This document shows positions 17,683 through 26,743 of a stretch of DNA of 64,000 bases, piece by piece (position 1 is the stretch's first letter; every line of letters begins with the position of its first letter). The stretch comes from Bin55 sp963664665. Its GTDB lineage: Bacteria; Pseudomonadota; Gammaproteobacteria; Pseudomonadales; Azotimanducaceae. The DNA is taken from positions 124,001-188,000 of the forward strand of contig CAXXMH010000002.1 of the NCBI GenBank assembly GCA_963664665.2, read 5' to 3'. The translations under genes and the position numbers were made by a program. A model generated the notes under the pieces. That model saw only the letters and a list, made by a program, of their open reading frames with translations, was not told where the DNA came from and did not search any database.

Positions 17683-18477
17683 GTGCTGGTCGAACAGATC
17701 TGGACTGGAAACGCCTTTCGGAATTTCAATTACTTGATCGCATGTGCCGAGACTGGCGAGGCACTTGCCGTTGACCCGCTCGACCACGAGAAGTGTTTAA
17801 ACGCCGCAAAGACTCGCGGTTGGCAGATCACGCAGGTTGTAAATACCCACGAACACGGTGACCATACAGGCGGCAATCAGGCAGTCATCGATGCCACTGG
17901 TGCTAAGTTGCTTGCTCACTACGGTGCATCATCGAAGATCGCTGGAATGGATGTTGGGCTTCGAGCAGGTGACGTCGTCAAGGTAGGCAAGAGTGTTGAA
18001 CTTGAAGCATTGGATACGCCTGGTCACACGATGAGTCATGTGTGTCTTCTCTCTCATACCGACCGTCCAGCGCTCTTTTCAGGTGATACGCTCTTCAATG
18101 CGGGCGCGGGAAACTGCCATGGTGGCGGACATCCGGAGGAACTCTACGACACGTTTGTTTCGCAGTTGGCGAAACTACCGATGAATACGCAGATCTATCC
18201 AGGTCACGATTACCTTGAAAACAACCTCCAATTCACGCTGAATAGAGAGCCTGACAATCAAGACGCTCGGGTATTACTCGACGAAATTGAAGGTTCGCAC
18301 GATCCTTCCGATAGTCTCGTCACCGATCTAGACCAAGAAGCAAAGATCAATACGTTCTTTCGACTCCATAGCCCAACCGTCATTGCAAAACTGAAAGAAT
18401 CATTTTCAGATCTTTCGGACGAGCCGTCGCCGAAGGAAGTATTCCTCAAGCTGCGTGAACTACGCAATAGCTGGTAG
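17683..18477 (+). CDS. gloB: Hydroxyacylglutathione hydrolase (glyoxalase II)
   Basis: The 264-residue metallo-beta-lactamase-fold protein has the THxHxDH motif (NTHEHGDHTGGN). Further metal ligands sit in DTPGHTMSH and SGDTLFNAGAGNC, and the C-terminal region has YPGHDYLENN. It hydrolyses S-D-lactoylglutathione to D-lactate and glutathione in the methylglyoxal detoxification route. The GTG start at 17683 has GGAG at 17673-17676, spaced 6 bases. The isoaspartyl methyltransferase gene follows 5 bases after the stop, so cotranscription is likely. The 284-base upstream region lies between divergent genes. Confidence 0.93.
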   Translation: MLVEQIWTGNAFRNFNYLIACAETGEALAVDPLDHEKCLNAAKTRGWQITQVVNTHEHGDHTGGNQAVIDATGAKLLAHYGASSKIAGMDVGLRAGDVVKVGKSVELEALDTPGHTMSHVCLLSHTDRPALFSGDTLFNAGAGNCHGGGHPEELYDTFVSQLAKLPMNTQIYPGHDYLENNLQFTLNREPDNQDARVLLDEIEGSHDPSDSLVTDLDQEAKINTFFRLHSPTVIAKLKESFSDLSDEPSPKEVFLKLRELRNSW

Positions 18478-18482
18478 AACCA

Positions 18483-19214
18483 ATGCGTACTGCGCCACTC
18501 TTCGCAGTCTCAATATCACTTGCCATATGCGGATGTAACAACGCTGACCTGAGTAGAACCGAGGAGATGTTGCAGGAAATAGCGTCTATGACGCGATTCA
18601 GCGTTGACTACACCGGCGTATCGACGATCAATCCGGCAGTCGTCGAAGCGCTTCGACGAGTTGATCGTTCTGAATTCGTCCCTGAAGAGCAACGCCGTTT
18701 TGCGTTTGCCAACCAACCGTTGGAGATAGGCCACGGGCAGACGATTTCACAACCTTTTATTGTGGCCTTAATGACGCATGTTCTTCAGGTCAAACCGACG
18801 GATAACGTCTTAGAGATTGGAACTGGTTCAGGATATCAGGCTGCGATTCTTGCTGAGTTGGTAGCCCATGTTTACACGATCGAAATCGTCGAACCATTGG
18901 CTAAGGAGGCCGAACAACGATTGACTTCTCTAGGTTATAAGAACGCGTCCGTGCGTGTGGGAGACGGTTGGTTTGGCTGGCCGGAACAAGCTCCATTCGA
19001 CAACATCATGGTGACCGCGGTCGCTCCGAAACTACCGCCTGATCTGGTTTCGCAGTTAGAAATCGGCGGCAAAATGGTGCTGCCGATTGGGGACTACGAC
19101 GGATATCAAGAGTTGGTGCTAGTGGAAAAAGTGAGTGAGTCTGAACTCAATCGTCGGGTGATCTTGCCCGTTCGGTTCGTGCCGATGACTGGGGAAGCCG
19201 CACAGTTCGATTAG
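18483..19214 (+). CDS. Protein-L-isoaspartate O-methyltransferase with putative lipoprotein signal
   Basis: The 243-residue protein is a typical PIMT: the GHGQTISQPFIVALMT substrate loop, AdoMet motif I VLEIGTGSGYQAA, then YTIEIVEPLA and the post-motif region VGDGWFGW. The enzyme repairs isoaspartyl residues in damaged proteins. The N-terminus MRTAPLFAVSISLAICGCNN looks like a short lipoprotein signal with Cys18 as the possible lipidation site. This would place it in the envelope, unlike the usual cytosolic enzyme. The signal is weakly charged (only Arg2), so an uncleaved hydrophobic start is possible. It lies 5 bases after gloB. Confidence 0.88.
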   Translation: MRTAPLFAVSISLAICGCNNADLSRTEEMLQEIASMTRFSVDYTGVSTINPAVVEALRRVDRSEFVPEEQRRFAFANQPLEIGHGQTISQPFIVALMTHVLQVKPTDNVLEIGTGSGYQAAILAELVAHVYTIEIVEPLAKEAEQRLTSLGYKNASVRVGDGWFGWPEQAPFDNIMVTAVAPKLPPDLVSQLEIGGKMVLPIGDYDGYQELVLVEKVSESELNRRVILPVRFVPMTGEAAQFD

Positions 19215-19323
19215 ATAGCGTTGAGGAAATATCCTTAACTTATTGATATGACTACAGAATATTTGAATGATTGCGGCCGCAAGTTACTGCGTGAATTGAA
19301 CTCGAAGTAACAAATGGGTAGTA

Positions 19324-19355
19324 AATGGCGCGGCGAACCAGTCGTCCGCGCCATT
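19324..19355. terminator. Hairpin terminator candidate between convergent genes
   Basis: A perfect 10-bp stem (AATGGCGCGG / CCGCGCCATT) encloses a 12-base loop between the isoaspartyl methyltransferase gene and the opposing LLM gene, 10 bases from the end of the latter. A short T-rich stretch follows on the minus strand, but no strong U-tract is present. Confidence 0.55.
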
Positions 19356-19365
19356 CTCAGCTTCG

Positions 19366-20370
19366 CTAAAGCAACTCTTCGGCCATAAACTCGAGCGTGT
19401 CACGGTTACCTGTCCCGACGTTGATCGTCGTGACTGGACTTTCGCGCCATGCTGCGAGTCGCTCTCGGATGCGTTCCTTGGGTCCGAGTAGCGCGATTTC
19501 ATCACAAAGTTCGTCCGGTACTGCGGAGATCGCTTCATCACGTCGGCCGTTCATGAATAGATCCTGAACGTGATTCGCTTCCTCCTCGAACCCCATCCTT
19601 GAGATGTGGTCTTTGTGCACGTTGAAGGACTTAGCGCCCATGCCACCGATATAGAAACCTACGTTCTGTTTGACAGAATCGATCGCGGTTTGAATGTCAT
19701 CTGTCACAATAACTGTGACGGGCGCAGAGATGTCAAAATCTGAGCGCATCCGCTTCAACGATTCGCCATAGAGCCGGTCCATACGATATGGCGAAAGGAA
19801 CATAGGTATCCATCCGTCACAGAGTTCAGCACCTAGTGCAACGTTCTTCGGTCCTTCCGCGCCAAGATACAAGGGAATCTCTTCACGAATCGGGTGCAAT
19901 ATGAGCTTCAATGGCTTTCCGAGACCGGTTCCGCCATCCAATGGCAATTGATAGTGGTCACCATCGAAGGAGACAGGTCCTTCTCGGGACACAATACTGC
20001 GGAAGATCGAGATCCATTCACGTGTCCGTGCAAGCGGCTTGGGATAGGGTTGCCCGTACCATCCTTCGACTACTTGAGGTCCAGAAACACCGATCCCTAA
20101 CTTCATCCGTCCGTTTGACAGGTAATCGAGGGTCACGGCATGCATGGTCGCACTAGCGGGGGACCGTGCAGAGATCTGCATGATCGATGTGCCGAGATTG
20201 ATTTTTTCTGTGTTCGCACCGATCCACGCTAATGGAGTGAAGCAATCAGAACCGTAGATCTCTGAAGTCCAAATGGTGTCATATCCAAGGTTTTCAGCAT
20301 ACTTAGCATGTTCCACGATCATGTTGCCGCCTGCCGGTCCCAGCGGACCAACACCTACGCTTAATTTCAT
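19366..20370 (-). CDS. LLM-class flavin/F420-dependent oxidoreductase
   Basis: The 334-residue luciferase-like protein starts MKLSVGVGPLGPAGG. It has EHAKYAENLGYDTIWTSE, then LGTSIMQISARSPASATMH and GRMKLGIGVSGPQVVEGWYG, as seen in the larger F420-dependent LLM proteins. A C-terminal GPKERIRERLAAW segment is also typical. The reaction and substrate are unknown, and whether the cofactor is F420 or FMN needs biochemical evidence. It is transcribed in the same direction as the thioesterase gene, 83 bases downstream of that gene's stop. Confidence 0.88.
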   Translation of the reverse strand: MKLSVGVGPLGPAGGNMIVEHAKYAENLGYDTIWTSEIYGSDCFTPLAWIGANTEKINLGTSIMQISARSPASATMHAVTLDYLSNGRMKLGIGVSGPQVVEGWYGQPYPKPLARTREWISIFRSIVSREGPVSFDGDHYQLPLDGGTGLGKPLKLILHPIREEIPLYLGAEGPKNVALGAELCDGWIPMFLSPYRMDRLYGESLKRMRSDFDISAPVTVIVTDDIQTAIDSVKQNVGFYIGGMGAKSFNVHKDHISRMGFEEEANHVQDLFMNGRRDEAISAVPDELCDEIALLGPKERIRERLAAWRESPVTTINVGTGNRDTLEFMAEELL

Positions 20371-20453
20371 GAAGCTCTCCTCATATCAATTTGATTTGTT
20401 TAGGAATTTTGTTTCCAGATCTTGTGTGAGATGATCGTCTGATTCAGAGTAGA

Positions 20454-21293
20454 TCAGAATCGCATCAGTCCTTCTTGCATGCATGTTGCTACCAATGTCC
20501 CGCTCTCAGTATAGATCCGACCGGACGCAACGCCTCGACCATCACCAGTCCATTCCACTTTCTGATCGAATAACAACCACTCGTCGGCGCGCACGGTTTG
20601 GTGGAACCACATAGCGTGATCTAGGCTAGTGCCATCGAAATCTGAATCTTGCCATCGTTTACCGTGAGGTAATGTGATATGGTCGATCAGCGTACTATCG
20701 GAAAGGTACGCGACACCGGCGTCGTGGACGTGCGGATCCTCTGATAGATCCCAGTTCAGGCGCATCCACATCAGTTGGTTTTCGATTTCTTCGCTTGGTT
20801 CAAATTCTGTAGGCGGGTTTATGTACTTGATCTCGAAAGGTCGATTCTTGACGTCGCGGATGTAGTCTGGATCGGGCATTTGGTCCCGACAGAAATCTGT
20901 GTATGTATAGTCGACGTCACTTGGAGCTGGAGCCTGAGGCGCCGGGCAACCGACAAACGTCGGACTTTCGGACGCGACCGCGTAAGAGCAGATTAATTGG
21001 AATATCTTCTTCCCGTTCTGCGTTGCGGCGACTTGACGGTGTGAGAAACTTCGACCATCGCGAACCCTCGATACGTCGTATTGAACTTGCTGAGTCGTAT
21101 CACCAGGACGAAGGAAGTAACAGTGTAGCGAATGAACTGCCCGGTCTGGTTTGACTGTTTGTTGACATGCCGCCAAAGCTTGTCCAATAAGAAAACCGCC
21201 GAACATGCGTTCAGCCTGATCGGGGCTTTTAGCGCCTTGGTAACTATCGTCGCCAAGTTCCTCTAACCCGAGTATATCGTCGAAACGAGGCAT
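20454..21293 (-). CDS. tesB: Acyl-CoA thioesterase II (TesB family)
   Basis: The 279-residue double-hotdog thioesterase has the N-terminal MFGGFLIGQALAACQQTV and the first-domain PGDTTQQVQYDV. The second-domain segment SLDHAMWFHQTVRADEW is followed by GRGVASGRIY and CMQEGLMR. It releases CoA from acyl-CoA thioesters in the cytosol. The ATG at 21293 gives the normal TesB N-terminus; a GTG eight codons upstream (21317) is possible. Its neighbours are another acyl-chain enzyme (PhyH, divergent) and an LLM oxidoreductase, suggesting a role in fatty or branched acyl turnover. Confidence 0.92.
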   Translation of the reverse strand: MPRFDDILGLEELGDDSYQGAKSPDQAERMFGGFLIGQALAACQQTVKPDRAVHSLHCYFLRPGDTTQQVQYDVSRVRDGRSFSHRQVAATQNGKKIFQLICSYAVASESPTFVGCPAPQAPAPSDVDYTYTDFCRDQMPDPDYIRDVKNRPFEIKYINPPTEFEPSEEIENQLMWMRLNWDLSEDPHVHDAGVAYLSDSTLIDHITLPHGKRWQDSDFDGTSLDHAMWFHQTVRADEWLLFDQKVEWTGDGRGVASGRIYTESGTLVATCMQEGLMRF

Positions 21294-21369
21294 CGAGATT
21301 TGTTGGTCACAATACACTGAAGGCGCGATATGATAGCTGTAATTCGTTAGCGAGTGTGACTCTGCGGCA

Positions 21370-22338
21370 GTGGCTGGGTATCAAAGCGAATCCATCGGAA
21401 TTAGCAAGCGACGGGAACCCATTCCGTACCAACCGGAATGCTCGAAAACCAATGCCTTGCAACTTTCAGCGGAAGAAGCCGAGTATTTCAAACGCGAAGG
21501 CTATATCGTTAAGCCTGGGCTTGTACAGGCCGCAGATGAGTTCGAGCGAATTGTCGACTATGTTTGGGAAACGGTTCCGGATGGCGTGATGTGTCGTGAT
21601 GACCCGTCTACATGGATCGATGAGCCGCACAAACGTTGGCCAGTAGACGTCGCAAGAACAATTGGGATTTTGCAACATACCGGCTGGAAGATGCGCTCAC
21701 CGCACCGATATGGCCGGGAGACTTCCATTCTTGAAGTTTCCGCGAACCACAGGTGCGTACGGGTGTTAGTTGAGCAGTTCTTAGGTAACTGTGTAGCGCC
21801 GAGTGAACGCGTCAGAGGGATATATCTGGTCCTACCGAAGTCGCCATCAACTGAAGCGAAATTAGGACCGCATGTAGATCACTCAGCCGCACAGTTAAGC
21901 GCCATGGTTTTGGTTGATGACATACCTCCGCGCACCGGCGGATTCACAGTTTGGCCACGATCACACGTTCGATTACATCGCTTTTGGGCTTCTCGTCAGG
22001 GCGCTCATTTCAATCATCGAATCAAGCACGAATTCGACGCGGAATTCAAATGCATACTGCACGATACCGATCCTGTGGAATTCGTCGGTAAGGCTGGGGA
22101 CGTGGTGTTTTGGCACCCGCGATTGATTCACTCTGCCGGGGTCAACTACTCAGCTGAAACTAGCGAATCGCGTATCCGGTATGTCATTCCATGTGATTTT
22201 CAGAAGAGCGGCTACACGTTCTACGATGATGAGGACCTTGGACCAGGTACGAAGCAACAGTGGTGGGTTGACACTCGACATATTCGCGAGGATCCTGCCC
22301 CGTCTCCTACCAATATGTGGGACGATTGGGTCATCTAG
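21370..22338 (+). CDS. Phytanoyl-CoA dioxygenase (PhyH) family protein
   Basis: The 322-residue 2-oxoglutarate/Fe(II) oxygenase-like protein has the metal triad His168-Val-Asp170 (GPHVDHS) and distal His254 (RLIHSAG), followed by RIRYVIP with the likely 2-oxoglutarate-binding Arg. The cupin core is complete. The substrate is unknown, since PhyH proteins hydroxylate many small molecules besides phytanoyl-CoA. The start is a GTG at 21370 without a strong ribosome site; the in-frame N-terminal 30 residues are poorly conserved in appearance, so a later start is possible. It is divergent from tesB. Confidence 0.87.
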   Translation: MAGYQSESIGISKRREPIPYQPECSKTNALQLSAEEAEYFKREGYIVKPGLVQAADEFERIVDYVWETVPDGVMCRDDPSTWIDEPHKRWPVDVARTIGILQHTGWKMRSPHRYGRETSILEVSANHRCVRVLVEQFLGNCVAPSERVRGIYLVLPKSPSTEAKLGPHVDHSAAQLSAMVLVDDIPPRTGGFTVWPRSHVRLHRFWASRQGAHFNHRIKHEFDAEFKCILHDTDPVEFVGKAGDVVFWHPRLIHSAGVNYSAETSESRIRYVIPCDFQKSGYTFYDDEDLGPGTKQQWWVDTRHIREDPAPSPTNMWDDWVI

Positions 22339-22407
22339 TACAAACTAAGAGATCTGCGTACTGACCCTAAAGGGATTCACATACGCTAAGCATGCCTGAT
22401 GACCCGA

Positions 22408-23064
22408 TCACACTTTAGTGACGACCGTATCGAAAGGAAGGCGTTCTATGGCGGGAACCTTTGCATCTGGTTTCGGATACCCAACGACGAGCAAGAGATA
22501 AGGTCGTTCGCGAGCGGGTCTATCCAGAATTTCATTCAGAAAGCGCATGGGACTCGGGGTATGCGTCAAGGTTGCTAATCCAGCATGATGCAATGCAGAA
22601 ATCAGAAATCCCGTTGCTATGCCTACCGATTCAGGCATGTAATAGTTTTTGACTCTTCTGCCGTGGCTATCGATACCGAATCGTTCGAGAAAAATCGCGA
22701 TCAAGACCGGTGCCTCTGTCAAGAAGGGTTTATTCGCGTCAGTGCCTAGAGGCTCTAGCGCGTCTAACCATTCATCAGGTGCTCGCGATTCGTAGAACTC
22801 TTGCTCTTCTTTCTCAGCAGCCTCACGTATTCGTGTCTTTGTTTCTTGGTTTTCGACTACGACGAATCGCCACGGCTGGCGGTTCGCACCACTTGGCGCT
22901 GACACCGCAACGCGAAGCGCCTGATCAAGCACCTCACCTGGAATTGGGCGTGTATCAAAGTCCCGTACGGTTCTCCGACGCGACATGTGCGATTGGTACG
23001 CCTTCGCTCGCACAAGCATCTTGTCTTCGGTGAACGTGTCGTATTCGAGCTTTATTTGTTGCAT
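22408..23064 (-). CDS. Nitroreductase-family flavoprotein (iodotyrosine deiodinase-like)
   Basis: The 218-residue FMN protein has SRRRTVRDFDTRPIP, the FMN phosphate-contacting RRT motif. It continues with APSGANRQPWRFVVV and a C-terminal GLATLTHTPSPMRFLNEIL. The RTVRDF start, the ANRQPW segment and the active-site lid EEQEFYESRAPDEW resemble the iodotyrosine deiodinase/dehalogenase branch of the nitroreductase superfamily. It could reductively dehalogenate aromatics or reduce nitro/quinone substrates; sequence alone does not decide. It is convergent with the PhyH gene. Confidence 0.85.
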   Translation of the reverse strand: MQQIKLEYDTFTEDKMLVRAKAYQSHMSRRRTVRDFDTRPIPGEVLDQALRVAVSAPSGANRQPWRFVVVENQETKTRIREAAEKEEQEFYESRAPDEWLDALEPLGTDANKPFLTEAPVLIAIFLERFGIDSHGRRVKNYYMPESVGIATGFLISALHHAGLATLTHTPSPMRFLNEILDRPARERPYLLLVVGYPKPDAKVPAIERLPFDTVVTKV

Positions 23065-23239
23065 ACTGACTTCCAGCTGAGAAACGATGGCGAATCGAGA
23101 AACAGAGACTTCAATGAACCGTAGCTGACTAAGGATGACGCAGACGTGATGTTGTAGTCTAATCTAGGCTGAGTGAATTTAGTCAATGGCATAACGTGAT
23201 AAGGCTAGGCTTATATTCCGTCATGCGGAGGATAAAGAC

Positions 23240-23890
23240 GTGAGCGACACCGAACGTGAAAACCCGTATCTGATTAAGTTACGACGCCTTTGGAAGGGCA
23301 CTCTGTATATATGTGTTGTTGCACTGTTCGTTGCCGTAGTCGTAACAACGCTGGTATTGCTTGGTTGGCAGTCGAGCTTACTTGCATTAGGTTTGCTTGC
23401 GTTATCTCAAGTGTTCCGTTATGTCGCTAGCGAAGTCGACAGAATAGGTTGGGTTCTTCGGCTCCAAAACGATAGCGAGAACCAGGAGCAGTCGACGACT
23501 CGACTACGACGGACGTTACTTGTGCTGCTCATCATTCTTGTCCAACTGCCGAACTTCGCGCTACTTGTGTATGTCGTCTACGGGGATGTTGGTCTTTATT
23601 GGAGTCTTGCGTACTTTGCGACCTTAAGCGTGATCGAAATCTTGTTCCAAGAAATTAGACGCGTGAATCGGCGGGTAGCATATCGTGAAGCTAGCTATGG
23701 CTTACCGGATAGATCGCCGCTGAATGTCGGACCGCACGAAGGCTCAAAGCACGAAAGTCAAGACGCGATATTGTTGGACAGACTTGATCGGTTGGAGAAG
23801 CTCGTTGACGAAGGCAAGATATCAAGAAAGTCGTTTGAGAAGGCTCGCGACAAATACTGGGTTCGGCATGTGATGGAATCTCGCGAGTAG
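23240..23890 (+). CDS. Membrane protein of unknown function with SHOCT-like C-terminus
   Basis: The 216-residue product has four predicted membrane segments: about residues 20-42 and 46-62, then two between 88 and 135. A soluble C-terminal part ends in LDRLEKLVDEGKISRKSFEKARDKYW, which resembles the short SHOCT-type module. I do not recognise the family. The GTG start at 23240 is preceded by CGGAGGATAAAGAC, a strong ribosome site. A TATATT box at about 23210 could be its -10 element, but no clear -35 was found. No functional context is evident from neighbours. Confidence 0.7.
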   Translation: MSDTERENPYLIKLRRLWKGTLYICVVALFVAVVVTTLVLLGWQSSLLALGLLALSQVFRYVASEVDRIGWVLRLQNDSENQEQSTTRLRRTLLVLLIILVQLPNFALLVYVVYGDVGLYWSLAYFATLSVIEILFQEIRRVNRRVAYREASYGLPDRSPLNVGPHEGSKHESQDAILLDRLDRLEKLVDEGKISRKSFEKARDKYWVRHVMESRE

Positions 23891-23949
23891 CGCTACCTTT
23901 AATGCAGGCGGCTCAACGCAGTAGTCTCGATTAGTTTGAGGAGAACGCC

Positions 23950-24681
23950 ATGAGTGTAGAAGCAAATCCTAGGGCGAAGATGATTTTCCTCATAAAGCGT
24001 CGGGAGAACGTCTCACGAGATGAACTGATCATGCAGTGGTACAAGAACCACATGCCTGCGGTTATTGCATCTCAGAAGCAAGCATTAGAGGCAGGCAGAG
24101 ATGCTGCGTCACGGTATATTGCACAACTCTTCAGCTCATCGAATAAGACCGAAATGAGCTGGGATGGTATGGCACAGCTATGGTTTGCGGAGGCGCAACG
24201 ACCGGTTGAGGCGAATCACGGACGTGAACCAACCGACACTTTTCAACAGAAAGCAGAACCGTACTCTTCGTGGGCGACTCGCGAATACGTCGTGATTAAT
24301 GGTTCGGAGCATCTGAGGATTGATCCACTCACGTTGAACGACCCGTATCCTACAACCCGATCCGGTTTCTTTCGCGTTAACTATCTCGTGCCAGCTCAAG
24401 TCGGGACCGATTTCGAACTGTTCTACAGACACTGGTTACAGGTTCACGTACCGAACATAGCCGAATGGATGAGGGAGGCAGGTGGCTTTAGATATGTGGT
24501 TAGTCACAGCATTTATCCAGAGCACGCGCCGTACGCGGGAATGGCAGAACTGTATTTCCATTCAGAAGGAGATTGGCAGAAATGCCAGTCTCTTATGCGC
24601 GCCGATGGCATGGAGCGATTCGTCGATGCGTTTACTATGGACATCATGTTCGGTGAAACAGAAATGGTTGGTGTGCCTTAG
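23950..24681 (+). CDS. EthD-domain protein with two ferredoxin-like repeats
   Basis: The 243-residue protein contains two EthD-like dimeric alpha/beta-barrel halves. The first is KMIFLIKRRENVSRDELIMQWYKNHMP and the second is FFRVNYLVPAQVGTDFELFYRHWLQVHVPN. Each has the conserved W-x(n)-H-x-P ligand-like pattern. EthD proteins occur beside alkyl and ether-degrading oxygenases and in polyketide cyclisation; this gene's role is unknown. The ATG at 23950 has GAGGAG upstream. It ends 51 bases before the convergent nitronate monooxygenase-like gene. Confidence 0.8.
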   Translation: MSVEANPRAKMIFLIKRRENVSRDELIMQWYKNHMPAVIASQKQALEAGRDAASRYIAQLFSSSNKTEMSWDGMAQLWFAEAQRPVEANHGREPTDTFQQKAEPYSSWATREYVVINGSEHLRIDPLTLNDPYPTTRSGFFRVNYLVPAQVGTDFELFYRHWLQVHVPNIAEWMREAGGFRYVVSHSIYPEHAPYAGMAELYFHSEGDWQKCQSLMRADGMERFVDAFTMDIMFGETEMVGVP

Positions 24682-24732
24682 CAGAATATCCGTGAGCGGC
24701 AACGGCGAACTTCGCGCGAGGAGTCGTGCAGT

Positions 24733-25866
24733 TCATTCCTCCGTCATGCCGACAAGGCGATCTGTGGCCGCGGCGTAGTCTTCCATGAATTCGTAGACTA
24801 CCGTACGAACACTCTTTGCTTCGTTCATTAGGCCGACGCCCTGGCCAACAAAGTAATTCACTAGTTGCTTCGCACCTTCGTGATCTCCTTGTGCGAGCTG
24901 ATTGATTTTTCGAAAGGCCGCATTCGCGACGACACCCTGTAAAGGCATAGGTAACGGGTCGGGGCTTTCTTCAGCTTGCCACGCGTCGGTCCACGCGCTC
25001 CGCAGTTGGCGCGTGTATTTGCCGGTACGACTCCGTGAACGTACCGTTTGACGGGAATTCGCGACCAGCATCTTCTCCTTGACGATTGGAAGTGTCTCCG
25101 CTTCTGCGGTAGTGAGCCATACCGAGCCAGTCCAAACGCCGTCAGCACCCATCGCCATACAAGCGGCCATTTGTCGTCCGGTCACAATGCCTCCAGCCGC
25201 TAGCACGACCATTCCTGAATCTCGGATTTCTTCGATTACCTCCGGTACTAAAACCATGGTCGAGACCTCGCCGCAGTGTCCACCGGCTTCAGTACCTGCA
25301 ACGATGACGAGATCAATCCCGGCATCTGCGTGTTTGATGGCATGCTCTCTTGCCCCAGCTAGGGCGCCGACCACCACATCATTCGCACGGGCACGTTCGA
25401 TCATAAAGTCGGGTGGTACGCCGAGCGCGTTGACCACCATCTTAACGGGGTGACTAAACGCGGCTTCAAGTACGGCATCGGCACCAACTTTTCGCATGTT
25501 GTCGCCAACGCCTTCATGTATCACGTCATCCCACAGATCACGTGTATCTATGTTGTGCCGTGCAAGTAGCTCTTCCACGTATCTTTTGTGGTCGAATGGA
25601 ATTCGATCTTCGAGTTCCTGCCGGTTCAATCCGGCTTCTTTACTGTCCATGCTAGTGGGAACGAGAAGATCGACGCCGTACGGTTTGCCGTCGCAATGTT
25701 CATCAATCCAACTCAACTCTATGTCAAGCGACTTAGGCGTATGACCTACAGCGCCTAAAACGCCGAAGCCACCAGCGGCACTGACTTCCGCAACTACATC
25801 GCGGCAGTGACTAAATGCAAAGAGAGGAAATTCGATTCCAAGTAGTTCGCAGGCTTTGGATTTCAC
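24733..25866 (-). CDS. Nitronate monooxygenase-like FMN oxidoreductase (paralogue 2)
   Basis: The 377-residue protein is a close paralogue of 9051-10178. It shares LLGIEFPLFAFSHCRDVV, AGTEAGGHCGEVSTMVLVPE and the FMN loop AAGGIVTGRQMAACMAMGADG. The GTG at 25866 aligns exactly with the ATG start of the paralogue and has a GGAGA site 7 bases upstream; an in-frame start at 25905 is longer but unlikely. The insert differs (WDDVIHEGVGDN against YQGQVGGGGGF), so the substrate may differ. The function is unknown beyond flavin-dependent oxidation. Confidence 0.86.
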   Translation of the reverse strand: MKSKACELLGIEFPLFAFSHCRDVVAEVSAAGGFGVLGAVGHTPKSLDIELSWIDEHCDGKPYGVDLLVPTSMDSKEAGLNRQELEDRIPFDHKRYVEELLARHNIDTRDLWDDVIHEGVGDNMRKVGADAVLEAAFSHPVKMVVNALGVPPDFMIERARANDVVVGALAGAREHAIKHADAGIDLVIVAGTEAGGHCGEVSTMVLVPEVIEEIRDSGMVVLAAGGIVTGRQMAACMAMGADGVWTGSVWLTTAEAETLPIVKEKMLVANSRQTVRSRSRTGKYTRQLRSAWTDAWQAEESPDPLPMPLQGVVANAAFRKINQLAQGDHEGAKQLVNYFVGQGVGLMNEAKSVRTVVYEFMEDYAAATDRLVGMTEE

Positions 25867-25989
25867 GCAAGTCTCTCCGAGATCGATTTCAAAAATTATG
25901 CCCACATGTGAGAGAGATGTGGGAGAAAATGTCGTGAAATGGGGTATCTACAATGCCGCCAATCGAGTAGGGAAACCCACGGCTTAAAA

Positions 25990-26727
25990 ATGACCGAACG
26001 ATCCAAGCATCGTAATGACATCTACGGCGATATCGAAAAGCGTGAGGCGACGACCGCCGCTGTTCCAGCCGCCACTGTGGCGCTGCTTCGAGATCGGAAT
26101 GGCGTTGCAGAAGTATTGATGCTCAAGAAGAACTCAAAGATCGCCTTCGGTGGACTTTGGGTGTTCCCAGGTGGTCGTATTGACGACGAGGACTACGGAG
26201 CGCCTGACGATCTCGAACAGGCTGCACGAAATGCTGCTGTACGAGAAACGAGCGAAGAAGCGAACATGTCGCTTGAGGGAGACGCATTTCATTGGTTCGC
26301 ACATTGGACACCACCTGCAAGTACACCGGTTCGGTTTGCGACATGGTTCTTTGTTGCTCACGCACCTATGGAAAATGACAACGTCGAAGTAGACGGTGGT
26401 GAGATTAAGGAACACGCGTGGATTACGCCTGCCGAAGCGTTGCAGCGTCACGCACGAGAAGAGATCGATTTAGCTCCACCAACTTGGGTGACGCTCTACC
26501 ATTTATCCAAATACAGTCCAAGCACGAACGCCATTGAGCATTTCAGTCGACTAGAACCACGCTATTACGAGACACACTTAGCGAAAAACAGCGACGGCAC
26601 TCGTATCGCAATGTGGGATGGCGACGCAGGATATGGCGACTACGATGCGAACGCAGCTGGCGGGACACATCGACTCGTGATGGATCCCGCCGGGTTCAAG
26701 TTCCTACATTCCGCCGCAATTTATTAG
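25990..26727 (+). CDS. Nudix hydrolase, CoA-diphosphatase-like (NUDT19/NUDT7 type)
   Basis: The 245-residue protein has a Nudix box split by a short insertion: GGRIDDEDYG followed by DDLEQAARNAAVRETSEEAN, with the REtsEE core in place. The preceding FGGLWVFPGG and the insertion before the box resemble peroxisomal NUDT19/NUDT7-like acyl-CoA diphosphatases. It may therefore cleave CoA or acyl-CoA to phosphopantetheine products, fitting the CoA-rich neighbourhood. The ATG at 25990 was chosen over an upstream start at 25939. The PhyH gene follows 16 bases downstream. Confidence 0.88.
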   Translation: MTERSKHRNDIYGDIEKREATTAAVPAATVALLRDRNGVAEVLMLKKNSKIAFGGLWVFPGGRIDDEDYGAPDDLEQAARNAAVRETSEEANMSLEGDAFHWFAHWTPPASTPVRFATWFFVAHAPMENDNVEVDGGEIKEHAWITPAEALQRHAREEIDLAPPTWVTLYHLSKYSPSTNAIEHFSRLEPRYYETHLAKNSDGTRIAMWDGDAGYGDYDANAAGGTHRLVMDPAGFKFLHSAAIY

Positions 26728-26743
26728 AGTCTTTGAATCGCTC

